From: Liolophura sinensis
Taxonomy: Eukaryota > Mollusca > Polyplacophora > Chitonida > Chitonidae
Assembly (NCBI RefSeq): GCF_032854445.1
Contig: NC_088303.1
Location: 18,113,501-18,177,500, forward strand
Length of the DNA stretch: 64,000 nucleotides
Direction of reading: 5' to 3'
The notes beneath the pieces are model-generated. The model worked only from the letters and a program-made list of their open reading frames with translations. It did no database searches and was not told the origin of the DNA. The translations under genes were made by a program, and so were the position numbers. This document shows positions 54,501 to 61,176 of the stretch, piece by piece (the first letter of the stretch is position 1; the number at the start of each line of letters is the position of its first letter).

Positions 54501-57500
54501 ATCTTGCAAACAACATTTTTTCTTAGACCATACCAACAAAAAAACTAACGAGCTTTGTCGTCAAACAACAGATACAAATCACCCTAAATTAGCCTTAAAG
54601 TTATAGATAAATGTTAATGTGCATATTTTTTCTAACACAACTCACCTACATGTATCTCCCTGTTTGCATGTTAGGTGAGCCATGCACAAGATCATCTTGA
54701 AAACAATCATGAAGCGTAACTGTTTAAAAACTTTCAATGTTTCTGATTATAATACAAAAAAAAAAAAAGTTGAAAACAGTTATTTTCATTTCTGAGCAGG
54801 TCTGCTATCTTGTAGTTACAAACAACTGTTGATGTATATCTTTAGGATTTTTCAAAAGTGATGTGGGATTCAAATCAGCGTTGTTCAATTTAACATATTT
54901 CTCCTCTCTGCATTCTGTGTTGAATTAACACAAAGTTTGACACTGATTAGTCAGAGTTAACAAAGAAGTCTCCCTTCCCCTCCAAAAAAAAAAAAAAAAA
55001 AAACATCAGCAAAGATGATACATTCCTGTCACCAACTTTCAGCACTAGCCCTAAGAGAAAAAAAAAACATCACAGAACATCAACTTGTATGGACTCAATG
55101 TAACAGTTTCAATTATTTGAATGTACAGCAATAAACTACTTTTCTATTCCAACTACAACGTACACACAATAATCATAGTGTGCAGCTCGGGGGGAAAAGT
55201 GAAGCCTCTGGCATGAGCTGGCAGCCAAATGATGGATCTACTGAAATGTACACAAAGTGTTTGACCACCATGTTTTGTGGGGAGTAAATTGGTTATAACC
55301 ATATGAGTATTGACAAGAGCAGAGATGGGCCATGTTACTAACTGCCAATTCCTGTATCAGCACAAGGTGGGGAAGTGTTAACCACTGGTTCCATCAAATC
55401 ACCAGGCATTACACACACCAGTAGATGACAGGCCGAGTGAAAAATAAAATTAAGGCTCTGTCAAGTCAAGCTGTAATCTGTGTGATGGCTTATATTGATA
55501 TTTAGAAGCTCCATGGTGTAGGGTGTGGATTAGTGATGAGGATCAAAATGGGGCGAGGCTCACGATGGGTGGTCCACCACAGCTTTGTTTTATCTCCTCT
55601 CAAATGGAAATGGATTATTCCAGTTAAACTCCTGTCTTATATATAAGCAGAAAAACTTTCCACCTTTTCATTACATTACACTTTTTACAGTGAAGTAACT
55701 TCTGACCCATTTTTGTCTTAAAATTAATTTAACTGATTAGCCAGAGAAATCCCACCACATCCAAGCAACAAACCTTCAAAGGCTTCAAGCAATTCATTCC
55801 AGTACCGTATGAGATAGTTAAATCATCGGAATGTTAAACTTTCATTCTTTTAGTTTTTTTAAAGTGAGCTTCTGTTATTTGCCCTTTATTTCACATGATA
55901 ATAATATCAGGAGTTAATCATGATAATAATAATATAAGTTGATGATATCCACTTAAAGAAATCGTGTTTGTTAGCTTGCTTGCTTGCTTAGGCATTCAAT
56001 ATTTTCATCAACATTAATCACATGTAGCCTCAATTACAAGCTGATGAAGCTAACAAATATGTGTCAATCAACTAATGAAGCAGGTATTCATAAGTAAAGA
56101 TGCATGAAAGTATGTCACAAATTTTAAAAAAAATCACAAAAAATGCTGAGGTTTTAACAAGAGCTATCTGGTAGGCCATAAGGTGCAGACCTAATCACAG
56201 TTCCTGCTGACACGAAACACGTGAATCAAGAAACTCGGCCAGTATTTCACACGGATCATCTACAGCCAACTGGTAAGATGCTCACATGTTAAGCTGGCGA
56301 GCTCGAGATTATCACATTAGGTAATGAGCTGATTGCCAAGCTGAGTTAATCCTCTCTCCTCCATGCAACATCCTGGCATGATGAAATTTTCACACATTTC
56401 CCAGTTTACTTAACTGCTTCTGGAAAGTCTATCCCTGCTAAACGTTTTTAAGATGACAGGTAAGATTTCTGAACGGGACTTCACTAAGCAAACAACCTGG
56501 ATTAACGGCCTTAACATCATGTTTACATGTCAAAAACATTTTTAATTGAAGAACGGCCTCAATGGACAGGTTTAACAAAACAATATGAAACCCTGATGGT
56601 TTGGGATACATTGGCAGACATCTGTAGACCTGAGCACTTGGAAATCGAGAAAACCTGCACAGAATAGTCACTAGATGTGGCACTATTTAAAAAAGTTGTT
56701 TGCCCATTTAAATGCTACATTAGATACAAATTTCCACTGTATCTACATCCTAAAATTGATTGCCTGTTAAAACGACTGTTTTTAAGTCGCTTGTTAAAAA
56801 GTTTGTTTCTAGTCAACACAACACACCTATAGGCCCTGATCTAGGTGTGAAAGTTATCCCTTTTTGGTTTCAAGGGACACATTTATTAGAGGGCTGATGA
56901 GGGTAATTTCAGACAATATTGACCCCTGCCCTTTTATGTCTATTCATCATATTTTTGATGTCAAAATTAAGAATACAGTGTTCCCATATCAGATTCTGAT
57001 ATTAACCTAGATTAGGCCATGATAAAACTAAAATGTCAATTTCCACTCCTTAAAATACATAAAACCAATTGAATGGCTTTTTATGTTGTGAAAAAATGCA
57101 AGACAGCTTCTGAAATGAAGTGTAAACTAACTGCCTTTGTGTACTTTTAGCCGAGTTAGCTTGTGACAGGCGCACGTTCGACCACACTTCATAAATCTGG
57201 ACGCATGGCTGGAATTTAGAGAAGGTCCCTTACACCTGTCCGTTAAGACCCACCTGACCTTGTCAAGGCCCCCTAATCCACTGATCTCTCTCAAGGTAGC
57301 AGGGGTAGCACCACTGTCATACTGTAGCTGCTAAGTACACGGAACCTGTACAGAGACCACTCGCCCTTCCCAGCTCAGCGCAAAACGCTGCTCAGTTATA
57401 TTATCATGTAAGCCACTGTCCTGTAAACATCTTAACTTTTCGACTTGGAGTTTATACCAGTGAGCTGGCTAAACATTCACATGCCCAGCCTCAATCCCCC

Positions 57501-58883
57501 TCATACACATTAGTCTAAGGTCTGCAGTCTGTCTGCTTCATGGAAGATAAGTAAAGGTTCATGTTCAGGAAAACGCCCAAACACTTCTAACACAAGTAAT
57601 GAGGCCAAGGTCAAAGGTTAACAACAATACAAATTACAGGTGACAGCAGGAATATCAACGCTCCTCTATCCCACCTGTACAGGATGTACAGTGCTGAATA
57701 GTTCCTCCATTTTCTACATACTTAATAGCTCAGTGACAAATATTGCATGTGTGAGCTAATTAAAGAGTAACATGCATGTCAAACACTCTGTGTCTTAAAA
57801 GCAGGGTTAAATCACCAGAAATGAGATAGTCTGATTTGCTTTCCTTAAAAAAAAAACCTCCAAAATTTTGGTGTGTTAAAACTGCTATTTTATGTTTCTG
57901 TGGGTCATACAGAAACAAGTATTCTATCATTTTCTACCCTTCTGCCAGGAGTGACATCACACAAAACTACATCACCCACTGCTGCTGTATAGCCAAAATC
58001 ACGCCGTACTTTCAAAAACTCACAATTCCAGCATAAAATGTCATACTCAGTGACATATCTGACTGATTCATAGTCATATAAAGAAACAATTTCACAGTAC
58101 ATCAGACAAATTTCCCAGAAACCACCAAAGATTTTGTTTATGTGAACACTGTTATAGGGGCTAAATGGTGTTATTCTTTGTAATTCTTTCTGAATCCTGT
58201 TTTTTAATCTGTTCAATAATGTTTCCTTCATACTATTTATTAATTCTGCCTATTTCCTCTCAGAACTGGAGATGCCTTTTTAAATTATTCAGTACATATA
58301 AATGAATCTATGCAAATTATGGTGCACTGATTAATGCGATACTAGTACCTCATATACCCATTACACTTGATGCATGTAGTTCAGCCAGTAGAATCAAAGT
58401 ACAACCCTGTCTGAATAATGATAGAAAGTAGAAAGGTGTTCTGACATTTGTTCAGAAGGCAGAGGGATATCCTACTGATAAGAACAAAAGTAATATTTCG
58501 TAACATTAATGTAATTTTTCAGGCGAATTTTAGGTCATTTAACGTAAAAAGAAGACTTTTCTCATTTGGGATCCCAAACTTCTGACTTCTTTTAATGGGT
58601 TCAAAACTGTGATGAGGCGGGCCATATATTACCTGTAATCTTCTGAATTTCCCAAAACAAAGTCTTCCTTCTTCAGCGCCTTCATGATAGCTTCTCCGTC
58701 GTTCTGTAGACTGACCAGCTGGGGATGGTCAAATGTGGCCTTGATGAAGTTCTCATGCTGGCTGATGAGCTGACTGGTTTCCTTAACTGTACACGGCATA
58801 CTGTCCACCTTGACCAGCTCATGCATCACCTCCACCAGGTATTGGCCCACGGAGCGACACGTCGCCATGAATGGCTCAAATTT
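6536..58883 (-). CDS. PLEKHG4: Puratrophin-1/PLEKHG4-like Rho GEF (5' end outside window)
   Basis: This entry is the gene-level span; 16 exons are listed separately, running from 58883 down to 6536. The spliced frame is 3309 nt (1102 residues) with matching phases throughout. Domain order: residues about 1-330 are spectrin-like helical bundles (charged, Leu-rich heptads); about 330-625 are a Ser/Thr/Pro-rich linker; about 632-800 form the DH domain with SEMVQTERDYVQAL, the CR3-like SYLLKPVQRMGKYALLLK and NQFYLYALYNKNKP; about 820-945 form the PH domain with RHIFLFEDLVLFSKTRR and KFEIWFRRR; the rest is a Ser-rich tail. DH-PH proteins activate Rho-family GTPases at membranes and on the actin cytoskeleton. 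The closest match from memory is vertebrate PLEKHG4/PLEKHG4B, including the post-PH motif (A/E)MATMGIGNKP...INDR. The invertebrate gene probably stands for the whole PLEKHG4/4B/ARHGEF40 group, so the symbol is a family label. Confidence 0.9.
6542..7063 (-). other. GEF intron, nothing recognisable
   Basis: This 522-base AT-rich intron between the last two coding exons has donor GTAAGT and acceptor TTTCAG. I see no repeat or conserved block. Confidence 0.5.
7064..7233 (-). CDS. PLEKHG4: PLEKHG4-like exon: C-terminal tail
   Basis: The acceptor is GCACCGCAG and the donor is ACAGAT|GTAAGT. The exon has 170 nt: two bases complete a Glu codon, followed by 56 codons ending P-P-L-V-T-D in phase 0. 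The sequence is S-G-I-C-A-D-I-S-L-D-S-M-Y-M-L and then a Gly/Pro/Arg-rich stretch, with no known domain. The tail is likely a disordered regulatory region. Confidence 0.8.
7234..7764 (-). other. GEF intron, nothing recognisable
   Basis: This 531-base intron has donor GTAAGT at 7764. It is AT-rich and I found no repeat or element in it. Confidence 0.7.
7765..7974 (-). CDS. PLEKHG4: PLEKHG4-like exon: post-PH Ser-rich tail
   Basis: The acceptor is CTCGTTTCAG and the donor is GAATG|GTAAGT, with phase 1 at both ends. It begins A-R-T-R-N-S-I-A-V-C-S-F-D-H, which parallels the R-A-S-I-A-V-A-P-F-D-H block that follows the PH domain in vertebrate PLEKHG4 (recalled). It continues with a Ser-rich run (SVSSTSSSNSSQSASS) and F-D-P-L-E-S-P-R-F-A-R-R-S, which could be phosphorylated. 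This block supports membership of the PLEKHG4 group rather than a generic DH-PH protein. Confidence 0.88.
7975..10630 (-). other. GEF intron of 2.66 kb
   Basis: This AT-rich intron has donor GTAACT. Its only distinct element is the 30-bp tandem repeat at 9169-9360. I see no embedded gene. Confidence 0.75.
9169..9360. repeat. 30-bp tandem repeat, about 6 copies
   Basis: The unit is close to CAATCCTTCCACTGGATGGACAATACCAGG. Because 30 is divisible by three, one + strand frame stays open through all copies (a repeating M-D-N-T-R-Q-S-F-H-W pattern, 9151-9426). No protein family matches, and it sits in an intron on the opposite strand, so I treat it as a minisatellite, not a gene. Confidence 0.9.
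10631..10750 (-). CDS. PLEKHG4: PLEKHG4-like exon: post-PH extension
   Basis: The acceptor is TACTTTACAG and the donor is GGGGAG|GTAACT. The exon has 120 nt: two bases complete Glu, then L-R-L-C-E-M-A-T-M-G-I-G-N-K-P, D-I-K-P-S and I-N-D-R-F-I-N. The motif M-(A/V)-(T/S)-M-G-(I/V)-G-N-K followed by I-N-D-R is a hallmark after the PH domain in PLEKHG4-group proteins. Confidence 0.92.
10751..11199 (-). other. GEF intron, nothing recognisable
   Basis: This 449-base intron has the donor AACAGAG|GTTGGT, a slightly weak site, but one supported by the reading frame on both sides. I found no repeats in it. Confidence 0.75.
11200..11377 (-). CDS. PLEKHG4: PLEKHG4-like exon: second half of PH domain
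   Basis: The acceptor is GTATTTCAG; the exon has 178 nt and ends in phase 1. It encodes M-S-D-I-G-L-T-E-N-F-G, Y-K-F-E-I-W-F-R-R-R, the beta-strand N-Y-V-L-Q-A and the C-terminal PH helix (VKNCWVKEISRLLWKQAIKN) with its conserved Trp residues. This is the distal PH fold that pairs with the next exon upstream. Confidence 0.93.
11631..11804 (-). CDS. PLEKHG4: PLEKHG4-like exon: first half of PH domain
   Basis: This is exactly 58 codons in phase 0, between acceptor GATAATTGCAG and donor TTCAAG|GTGAGG. It begins V-N-L-Q-E-Q-G-R-L-I-R-Q-G-E-F and contains R-H-I-F-L-F-E-D-L-V-L-F-S-K-T-R-R, the characteristic PH strand of Dbl-family GEFs, and then Y-L-Y-K-Y-S-F-K. Confidence 0.94.
11805..12226 (-). 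other. GEF intron, nothing recognisable
   Basis: This 422-base AT-rich intron between the DH and PH exons contains no repeat or element that I can identify. Confidence 0.75.
12227..12304 (-). CDS. PLEKHG4: PLEKHG4-like exon: end of DH domain / DH-PH linker helix
   Basis: This is 26 codons in phase 0, with acceptor TTGTTTGCAG and donor TGTGAT|GTGAGT. The sequence A-S-E-D-M-V-R-F-Q-L-R-H-G-N-D-L-L-A-M-D is the last DH helix, with the R-H-G-N-D-L-L motif known in the PLEKHG4 and Trio/Dbs-like group. It ends S-L-R-D-C-D and reads straight into V-N-L-Q-E-Q-G of the PH exon. Confidence 0.92.
12305..12647 (-). other. GEF intron with a SINE 3'-end fragment
   Basis: This 343-base intron holds a truncated SINE-like fragment at about 12461-12560 (listed separately). 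Nothing else is recognisable. Confidence 0.75.
12461..12560 (-). mobile_element. SINE-like fragment, 3' end
   Basis: Read on the - strand it ends AGTACAGCGTAAAACACCAGTCAAATAAATA-like (12466-12502), the same tail as the longer copies at 13424-13687 and 46328-46569. The tRNA-like head is missing, so it is 5'-truncated. Confidence 0.8.
12648..12791 (-). CDS. PLEKHG4: PLEKHG4-like exon: DH catalytic core (CR3)
   Basis: This is 48 codons in phase 0, between acceptor ATCTGACAG and donor CTTAAG|GTGAGA. It contains D-L-G-D-K-M-D-L-S-S-Y-L-L-K-P-V-Q-R-M-G-K-Y, the most conserved helix of Dbl-homology domains, which contacts the GTPase switch regions. It ends A-E-T-E-P-E-Y-P-E-L-K. The key Leu-Lys-Pro-x-Gln-Arg residues are intact, so exchange activity is expected. 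Confidence 0.95.
12792..13188 (-). other. GEF intron with a short repeat tail
   Basis: This 397-base intron contains, at about 13081-13153, a + strand repeat end: GATATGTGGCTGAAATATTG, then GCGTTAAGCC and a CATT microsatellite. This looks like the 3' end of an interspersed repeat. Confidence 0.7.
13081..13153 (+). mobile_element. Interspersed repeat 3' end with (CATT)n tail
   Basis: The phrase GGCTGAAATATTGCCGATGT followed by a GTTAAGCC-like motif and tandem CATT is a repeat ending I recognise from gastropod and bivalve genomes. Only about 70 bases remain, and the 5' part is lost. Confidence 0.6.
13189..13278 (-). CDS. PLEKHG4: PLEKHG4-like exon: DH domain, middle
   Basis: This is exactly 30 codons in phase 0, between acceptor TGTTATTCAG and donor TTCAGG|GTTAGT. 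It encodes E-N-Q-F-Y-L-Y-A-L-Y-N-K-N-K-P-K-S-D-S-L and then G-K-D-F-F-R. The Y-x-L-Y-x-K-N-K-P-x-S-D motif is typical of the PLEKHG4 and Dbs/Trio groups of DH domains. Confidence 0.94.
13279..14027 (-). other. GEF intron holding a SINE
   Basis: This 749-base intron inside the DH domain contains a near full-length SINE-like element (13424-13687). The remainder is AT-rich and unremarkable. Confidence 0.8.
13424..13687 (-). mobile_element. tRNA-derived SINE, near full length
   Basis: On the - strand it opens with GGTCCTCCGTGGCTCAGTTGG (13680-13660), an A-box-like tRNA head. A B-box-like GTGAGTTCATGTTCAGC follows near 13610, then a body with TGGGAAGGTCTTCCAGCAACC, and it ends GGCGTAAAACGCCAATCAAATAAATAAATAA. 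The tail and body recur, in either orientation, at 12461, 24190, 30090, 31683, 33304, 46328 and 50675. It is non-autonomous and carries no open frame. Confidence 0.88.
14028..14277 (-). CDS. PLEKHG4: PLEKHG4-like exon: start of DH domain
   Basis: The acceptor follows a 17-base T run (TTTTTTTCAG) and the donor is TTACAT|GTAAGT. The exon has 250 nt: one base completes Arg, then 83 codons. T-L-S-L-I-M-S-E-M-V-Q-T-E-R-D-Y-V-Q-A-L is the classic CR1 opening of a Dbl-homology domain, with the catalytic Glu of the T-E-R-D-Y-V block present. It continues to V-F-G-N-I-E-K-I-Y-Q-F-H and ends F-L-L-H. Confidence 0.95.
14278..14725 (-). other. GEF intron, nothing recognisable
   Basis: This 448-base intron has donor GTGGGT and a very long pyrimidine tract before its acceptor. 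No repeat or other element is visible. Confidence 0.75.
14726..14890 (-). CDS. PLEKHG4: PLEKHG4-like exon: linker before DH domain
   Basis: The acceptor is ATTTACCAG and the donor is AGGAG|GTGGGT. One base completes a Ser codon, the body is 54 codons, and the exon ends in phase 2. It encodes an acidic stretch (M-P-E-E-D-E-D-G-E-Q-G), then T-P-Q-K-E-W-T-P-V-P and S-E-A-Q-V-K-S-R. It has no domain. Its phases match both neighbours exactly, which is the main support. Confidence 0.88.
18015..18893. repeat. 22-bp minisatellite, about 40 copies
   Basis: The unit is close to AACTATGGTCCAACAATGATAA. Copies vary mainly at four places: TATGG/TGTGG, GTCC/GTCG, CAATG/CAGTG and TAAAA/TACAA. Copies near the right edge decay (GATTAAACTATGC). 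The array gives two long minus-strand frames with a 22-residue periodicity, but these are by-products of repetition. Confidence 0.96.
20134..20237. repeat. Degenerate 28-bp-type tandem repeat, about 4 copies
   Basis: The pattern GTGGTAAAATCTAAACTTGC recurs with substitutions in about four units of 26 to 29 bases, ending about 65 bases from the large GEF exon. It looks like an old minisatellite. Confidence 0.7.
20303..21318 (-). CDS. PLEKHG4: PLEKHG4-like exon: last spectrin-like helices and Ser/Thr-rich linker
   Basis: This is the largest exon (1016 nt), with acceptor CTATGTTACAG and donor CCAAG|GTGAGT. The first part (S-Y-E-W-A-L-E-A-M-R-Y-V to about residue 110 of the exon) is helical and charged, with E-L-R-Q-T-T-L-R-K-A-I-H-Q-L, typical of the end of a spectrin-type bundle. 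The remaining 230 residues are low in hydrophobics and rich in Ser, Thr, Pro and Arg, with patches such as SSLRRRSYSGKAS and R-A-V-S-V-P-S that could be 14-3-3 or kinase sites by inference. It ends T-G-S-T-E-S-L-P in phase 2, continuing into the acidic exon. Confidence 0.9.
21561..21755. repeat. 37-bp tandem repeat, about 5 copies
   Basis: The unit is close to CAGAGGTAACAGTGTGTGTG followed by CACCTCACCTTATAGCC. On the - strand each unit shows a donor-like TATAAG|GTGAGG. It lies about 240 bases upstream (in transcript sense) of the 21318 exon. Confidence 0.9.
22203..22330. repeat. 32-bp tandem repeat, 4 copies
   Basis: Four nearly perfect copies of a unit containing GGTATGTAGAGCTTAACCAA and CATATCCTGTAT. 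High identity suggests recent expansion. It is intronic. Confidence 0.92.
23110..23600 (-). promoter_or_regulatory. GC-rich intronic island, possible alternative promoter
   Basis: About 490 bases that are clearly richer in G+C and CpG than the surrounding intron. They include GGGGCGGGGCC (Sp1-like, about 23338-23348) and many CG dinucleotides. On the - strand CCGGCAAG|GTGAGG at 23354/23352 would serve as a donor for a non-coding first exon splicing to the exon at 21318. This would give a shorter GEF that lacks part of the spectrin region. An enhancer or an unrelated GC-rich segment is equally possible. Confidence 0.35.
24190..24312 (-). mobile_element. SINE-like fragment
   Basis: The + strand TATTTATTTGATAGGAGTTT, followed by TGCACTCAAGAATATTTCAC and then TTGCTGGCAGACCTTCCCAT, is the reverse complement of the SINE 3' body and tail. 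The tRNA-like head is not recognisable. Confidence 0.8.
28160..28354 (-). CDS. PLEKHG4: PLEKHG4-like exon: spectrin-like repeat
   Basis: This is 65 codons in phase 0, between acceptor TTATGTTTCAG and donor GACAAG|GTGAGG. It starts T-H-I-E-K-G-N-D-L-L-E-E-A and ends Y-H-L-L-D-K, with heptad spacing of Leu and charged residues. This fits one or two helices of a spectrin repeat as in the Trio, Dbs and PLEKHG4 families. Confidence 0.9.
30090..30250 (+). mobile_element. SINE-like fragment with (ATAA)n tail
   Basis: The 3' body (CATAATGCTGGGGGTGATCA, then GTGAAATATTCTTGAGTGCA) is followed by AACATAAATAAATAAATAAA. The tRNA-like head is absent or too diverged. Same family as the copy at 46328. Confidence 0.8.
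31683..31861 (+). mobile_element. SINE-like element, 5'-truncated
   Basis: It starts inside the tRNA-like region with GTCGCTGTGAGTTCAAGTC (B-box-like), continues through GTGGGAAGGTCTTCCAGCAA and GGTCGTGGGTTTCCTCCCAC, and ends CACCAATCAAATAAATAAAT. Confidence 0.88.
33304..33440 (-). mobile_element. SINE-like fragment, 3' end
   Basis: TTTATTTATTTGATTGGAGT followed by a body with AGCATTATGGTGGGAGGAAA and CCGCAGGTTGCTGGAAGACC is the reverse complement of the SINE body. It breaks off before the head. Confidence 0.85.
37098..37272. mobile_element. Fold-back (inverted-repeat) element, MITE-like
   Basis: The left arm (about 37122-37180) runs GGTGCATGCTGTGGGGTGGG...ACATCAGGAATTGTCAG...TATATTCAAC. 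The right arm (about 37196-37254) runs GTTGAATATCAC...CTGACAATTTCTGGTGTCCC...CAGCAGGCACC. The arms are imperfect reverse complements of about 60 bases around a 15-base loop (TTTTGCTTCGCCCTC). Weaker complementarity extends into the flanks (TATAATAAAACATA against TATAAAGATGG). It has no open frame. A non-autonomous fold-back transposon is the likely reading. Confidence 0.75.
40165..40917. repeat. 31-bp minisatellite, about 24 copies
   Basis: The unit is close to ATGTGTTATATTGTGAACTA then CCAAGTCAAAC. Copies vary in length by one or two bases (27 to 32) and in CAAGTC/CATGTC/CAACTC. It lies about 870 bases upstream, in transcript sense past the next exon, within the 13.4-kb intron. Confidence 0.95.
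41784..41906 (-). CDS. PLEKHG4: PLEKHG4-like exon: spectrin-like repeat
   Basis: This is 41 codons in phase 0, between acceptor GTGTTTTTCAG and donor GCTATG|GTAAGT. I-I-S-W-L-C-N-Q-G-E-D-I-L resembles the (V/I)-x-W-(L/I)-x-x-x-(G/A)-E-x-x-L start of a spectrin repeat helix, with the usual Trp. It continues A-V-A-D-N-L-K-A-V-R-A-Q-Q-K-D-F-E-K-L-Y-F, the second-helix pattern with F-E-x-L-Y seen in Trio- and Dbs-like GEFs. Confidence 0.92.
42108..42192. repeat. 31-bp tandem repeat, just under 3 copies
   Basis: The unit is close to AATACAAGGAATATAAGCAG then TAATGTTCACA, with two near-perfect copies and one diverged. A minor intronic repeat. Confidence 0.85.
43262..43615 (-). mobile_element. tRNA-derived SINE, second family
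   Basis: On the - strand it begins CTGGCCCCGATAGCACAGTT, then GGTAAAGCATCCGCTTCGGG and a B-box-like GATCCAGGGTCAGTCC (about 43567-43552). It ends near 43262 with GTTAAACCCCAAGCACTCAC and a CTCA repeat. Head and tail differ from the ATAAATAA-tailed family, so this is a separate SINE lineage. It has no coding capacity. Confidence 0.85.
46328..46569 (+). mobile_element. tRNA-derived SINE, near full length
   Basis: It starts GGGGCCTCTATGGCGTCTGT, a decayed form of the GCCTCCGTGGCTCAGTTGG head. It has TGTGAGTTCAAGTCCAGCTC as the B-box region, a body with CCCACCATGATGCTGGCCGC, and ends TGGCGTAAAACACCAATCTA plus an A-rich tail. Same family as 13424-13687. Confidence 0.88.
50675..50790 (-). mobile_element. 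SINE-like fragment, diverged
   Basis: TTATTAATTGGCGCTTTACA then TACAAGATTATTTCACTTAT is a diverged reverse complement of the SINE 3' end. The rest of the body is barely recognisable. Confidence 0.6.
53831..53969 (-). CDS. PLEKHG4: PLEKHG4-like exon: spectrin-like repeat
   Basis: The acceptor is GTTTGTTGCAG and the donor is GGGAAG|GTGAGT. One base completes Arg, then 46 codons follow, ending in phase 0. D-A-M-D-S-M-R-Q-L-H-K-H-I and T-R-L-H-K-L-E-Q-C-L-Q-L-R-E-F-E-E-E fit the R-x-x-x-L-E-x-x-x-x-L-R-x-F-E pattern seen just before the W-(L/I)-containing spectrin helix in Trio, Kalirin and PLEKHG4 proteins. Confidence 0.92.
53970..58632 (-). other. GEF intron of 4.7 kb
   Basis: AT-rich, with A runs near 54759 and 54986 and no tandem array or SINE that I can identify. 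A stretch at about 57120-57440 has more even base composition and several CpGs. It has no open frame of interest and might be regulatory. Confidence 0.75.
58633..58883 (-). CDS. PLEKHG4: PLEKHG4-like exon: first recognised spectrin-like segment
   Basis: The acceptor is CTGTGGTTGCAG and the donor is GATTACAG|GTAATA. It has 251 nt, starts in phase 0 with K-F-E-P-F-M-A-T-C-R-S-V and ends S-E-D-Y in phase 2. S-Q-L-I-S-Q-H-E-N-F-I-K-A-T-F-D-H-P resembles the Q-H-E-x-F-x-x-x-(L/I) element of the N-terminal spectrin repeat that follows the Sec14 domain in related GEFs. A start codon is not expected here: the protein must continue upstream, beyond 58.9 kb. Confidence 0.9.
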
Positions 58884-59722
58884 CTGCAACCACAGGATGC
58901 AGAATTGATAACTGTTAATTGAGTGTCACTTCAAGGGTTAATTCTGACACACATTTAGGCCATCTGGCAGAGGAATTATATGAAATTTTGTTTCTAAAAC
59001 AGTTGAGTCAGGGGTACATTAGCCAGACTTAGATACATTAGAAGCAATTAACCTACAGAGGATCTGGATGACCCTAACATCATAAATTTCTTCTTATTTT
59101 ATTTAACTCATATTCCTGTCATTAGAAGTTCAAAATACCTTTCTCCGGTGGGAATCAACATACAAAATTCTAAAAGATGTCAATATGGTCATATCTGTGC
59201 AAGACTCCACGTAATGAAAAAACAAATTATCTTCAAGTATATTTTATGCCTTTGTTGATAATGATGATGGAGGTCTTTATTATTTTTTTAGAGCCAAAAT
59301 ACATTTAAGTCTATGCTATGGAAGATCTGCAAGACTGAATTTTCCCCAAGCCGCAGTAACAAACAACTTAATAACTCAAACTGATAACACAATTACAGTA
59401 TTTACAGCCAGTTACAACTATTTCCGTGTTCACACCTGTTAGCAAATAAAACTGTTTTAATCCCATGTTGTTTCACAAAAAAGTTAAATTGTTTTTTACT
59501 TAACCAGCCATGTGCAAATTATCCCTCTATTATTATAAGCCTTAAAAAGAACATGACGATATCACCACAGATGTAGAGTACCTCACTACTACTACTGATG
59601 TCTGGACAAGCATACAGTCAACAGGCTCTAACTTACCGATATAATATCTCAAATTGATATCTGGGTAATACACTTACATTAAGGTCCAGGAAGAAATTGT
59701 GAAAAATCTGGGGCACGCATTT

Positions 59723-59903
59723 GTGACTGTGTTATAGTGAATCGTGTGTTGTAATGAAGCATGTAATGTGACTGTGTTATAGTGAATCGTGTGTTATAAT
59801 GAAGCAAGTAATGTGACTGTGTCATAGTGAATCATGTGTAATAATGAAGCATGTAATGTGACTGTGTTATAGTGAATCGTGTGTTATAATGAAGCATGTA
59901 ATG
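59723..59903. repeat. 45-bp tandem repeat, 4 copies
   Basis: Four copies of a unit containing TGTGACTGTGTTATAGTGAA, TCGTGTGTTATAATGAAGCA and TGTAA, at 45-base spacing with few changes. Confidence 0.92.
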
Positions 59904-61136
59904 TAACGAGCCAAAGGTGTCCCTCTGTAAAGACGATTATTACTGGATTTAATTTTTTGTGTGAACTGAGGTTTGCAGGGGTATTATTCCGGCTGTAATA
60001 TTACAATCTTGCTTCTGCCTTTAAGTTAACATAACAACTTATAAAAGCGTTCCATTCCAGGGACAAAAAACAACCCCATGAATAAATCATGACCTTCACA
60101 GCACAAAAACTAGTTGTTATATAATTCCATCAGACCTGTGATGCTTACAAAATCAGATTTGAAGAGATGAGTATGAAAAACAAACGGTGATGTTGAATAT
60201 TTAGAAGATTTGGCTTTTTTCCTTCATGGTAATCTTAACCTGCCAGCCACATATTTTTATTTATAGCCTAACATATTCATTTTACCCAAGATGCGAGCAG
60301 CATTCAAGGGGAATAACTCTACCAGTAGAATTTAAAACTAGTTCCTCAAATGAACTACATTTGAGATGGGTGAATAGACCCTGAGCACTCATGACAGCCA
60401 CAAAGTATAATGATGTCTTAAGTAAGGCATAAAAACACCACTGAAACATATAGTGAAACATATATATATGTAAATAAAATTAATATAATGGACATGGAAA
60501 TGTATTTCGTATGGTTCCGAATTTTACCACTTCACAAATGTTTAAATAAACACGATATGTTTTTCAACATAATGATAGATTAAAAATTTACTAATAATTT
60601 TAGTGAATTAAAAACCGCTTTCCTATTCCAATGTCTCTACAACTGGTGTTACTTGATTTTAAGTAAAGAGGTCACCTGTCACCTTGCACTTATCTTGCAC
60701 TTATCTGAAATCAATTGCAATGCCTGTATCATGCCAATTTTTACATCACAGGTATGTAAATAAATAGGTGAAATAACAGAGGTAAACAAAGAGCATTTCT
60801 CTCCAGTCTTGCATAAATGTTCGATCACTGATCACTTCCTGTTGATAGCAGTGTTTGCCGTGTTGTGTTACCTAATCTTTTAGCTGCTCTCGACAAATCT
60901 GGCAGTGTGCCTTAAGTTTAAACTTGTATACAAACATAAAATGTTTTGAACAACCTAAAATTTTGTTCATATCTAAGGCAAGCTGCTCATTTTTCCTGAT
61001 TTGAAGAGTCCTATTAATCTTTGAAAGGTGTTCAGAGTTTTTTTTAAGAAAGTGATATGATGTCCTACTGGAAATTCACAAGTCTCAGCAGCAAAAGTAA
61101 TCTTTGGGATATATTTGCCTCCAAAACAGCATTTTT

Positions 61137-61176
61137 GGGAGTGGGGGTGAGTGGGGTGGGGGTGTTGGGGTGGGTG
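61137..61176 (+). other. G-rich tract, possible G-quadruplex
   Basis: Runs of three to five G separated by one to five bases, such as GGGAGTGGGGGTGAGTGGGG and GGGGGTGTTGGGGTGGG. On the GEF transcript (- strand) the tract is C-rich, so any quadruplex would form in the non-template DNA strand, not in the pre-mRNA. Confidence 0.5.
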
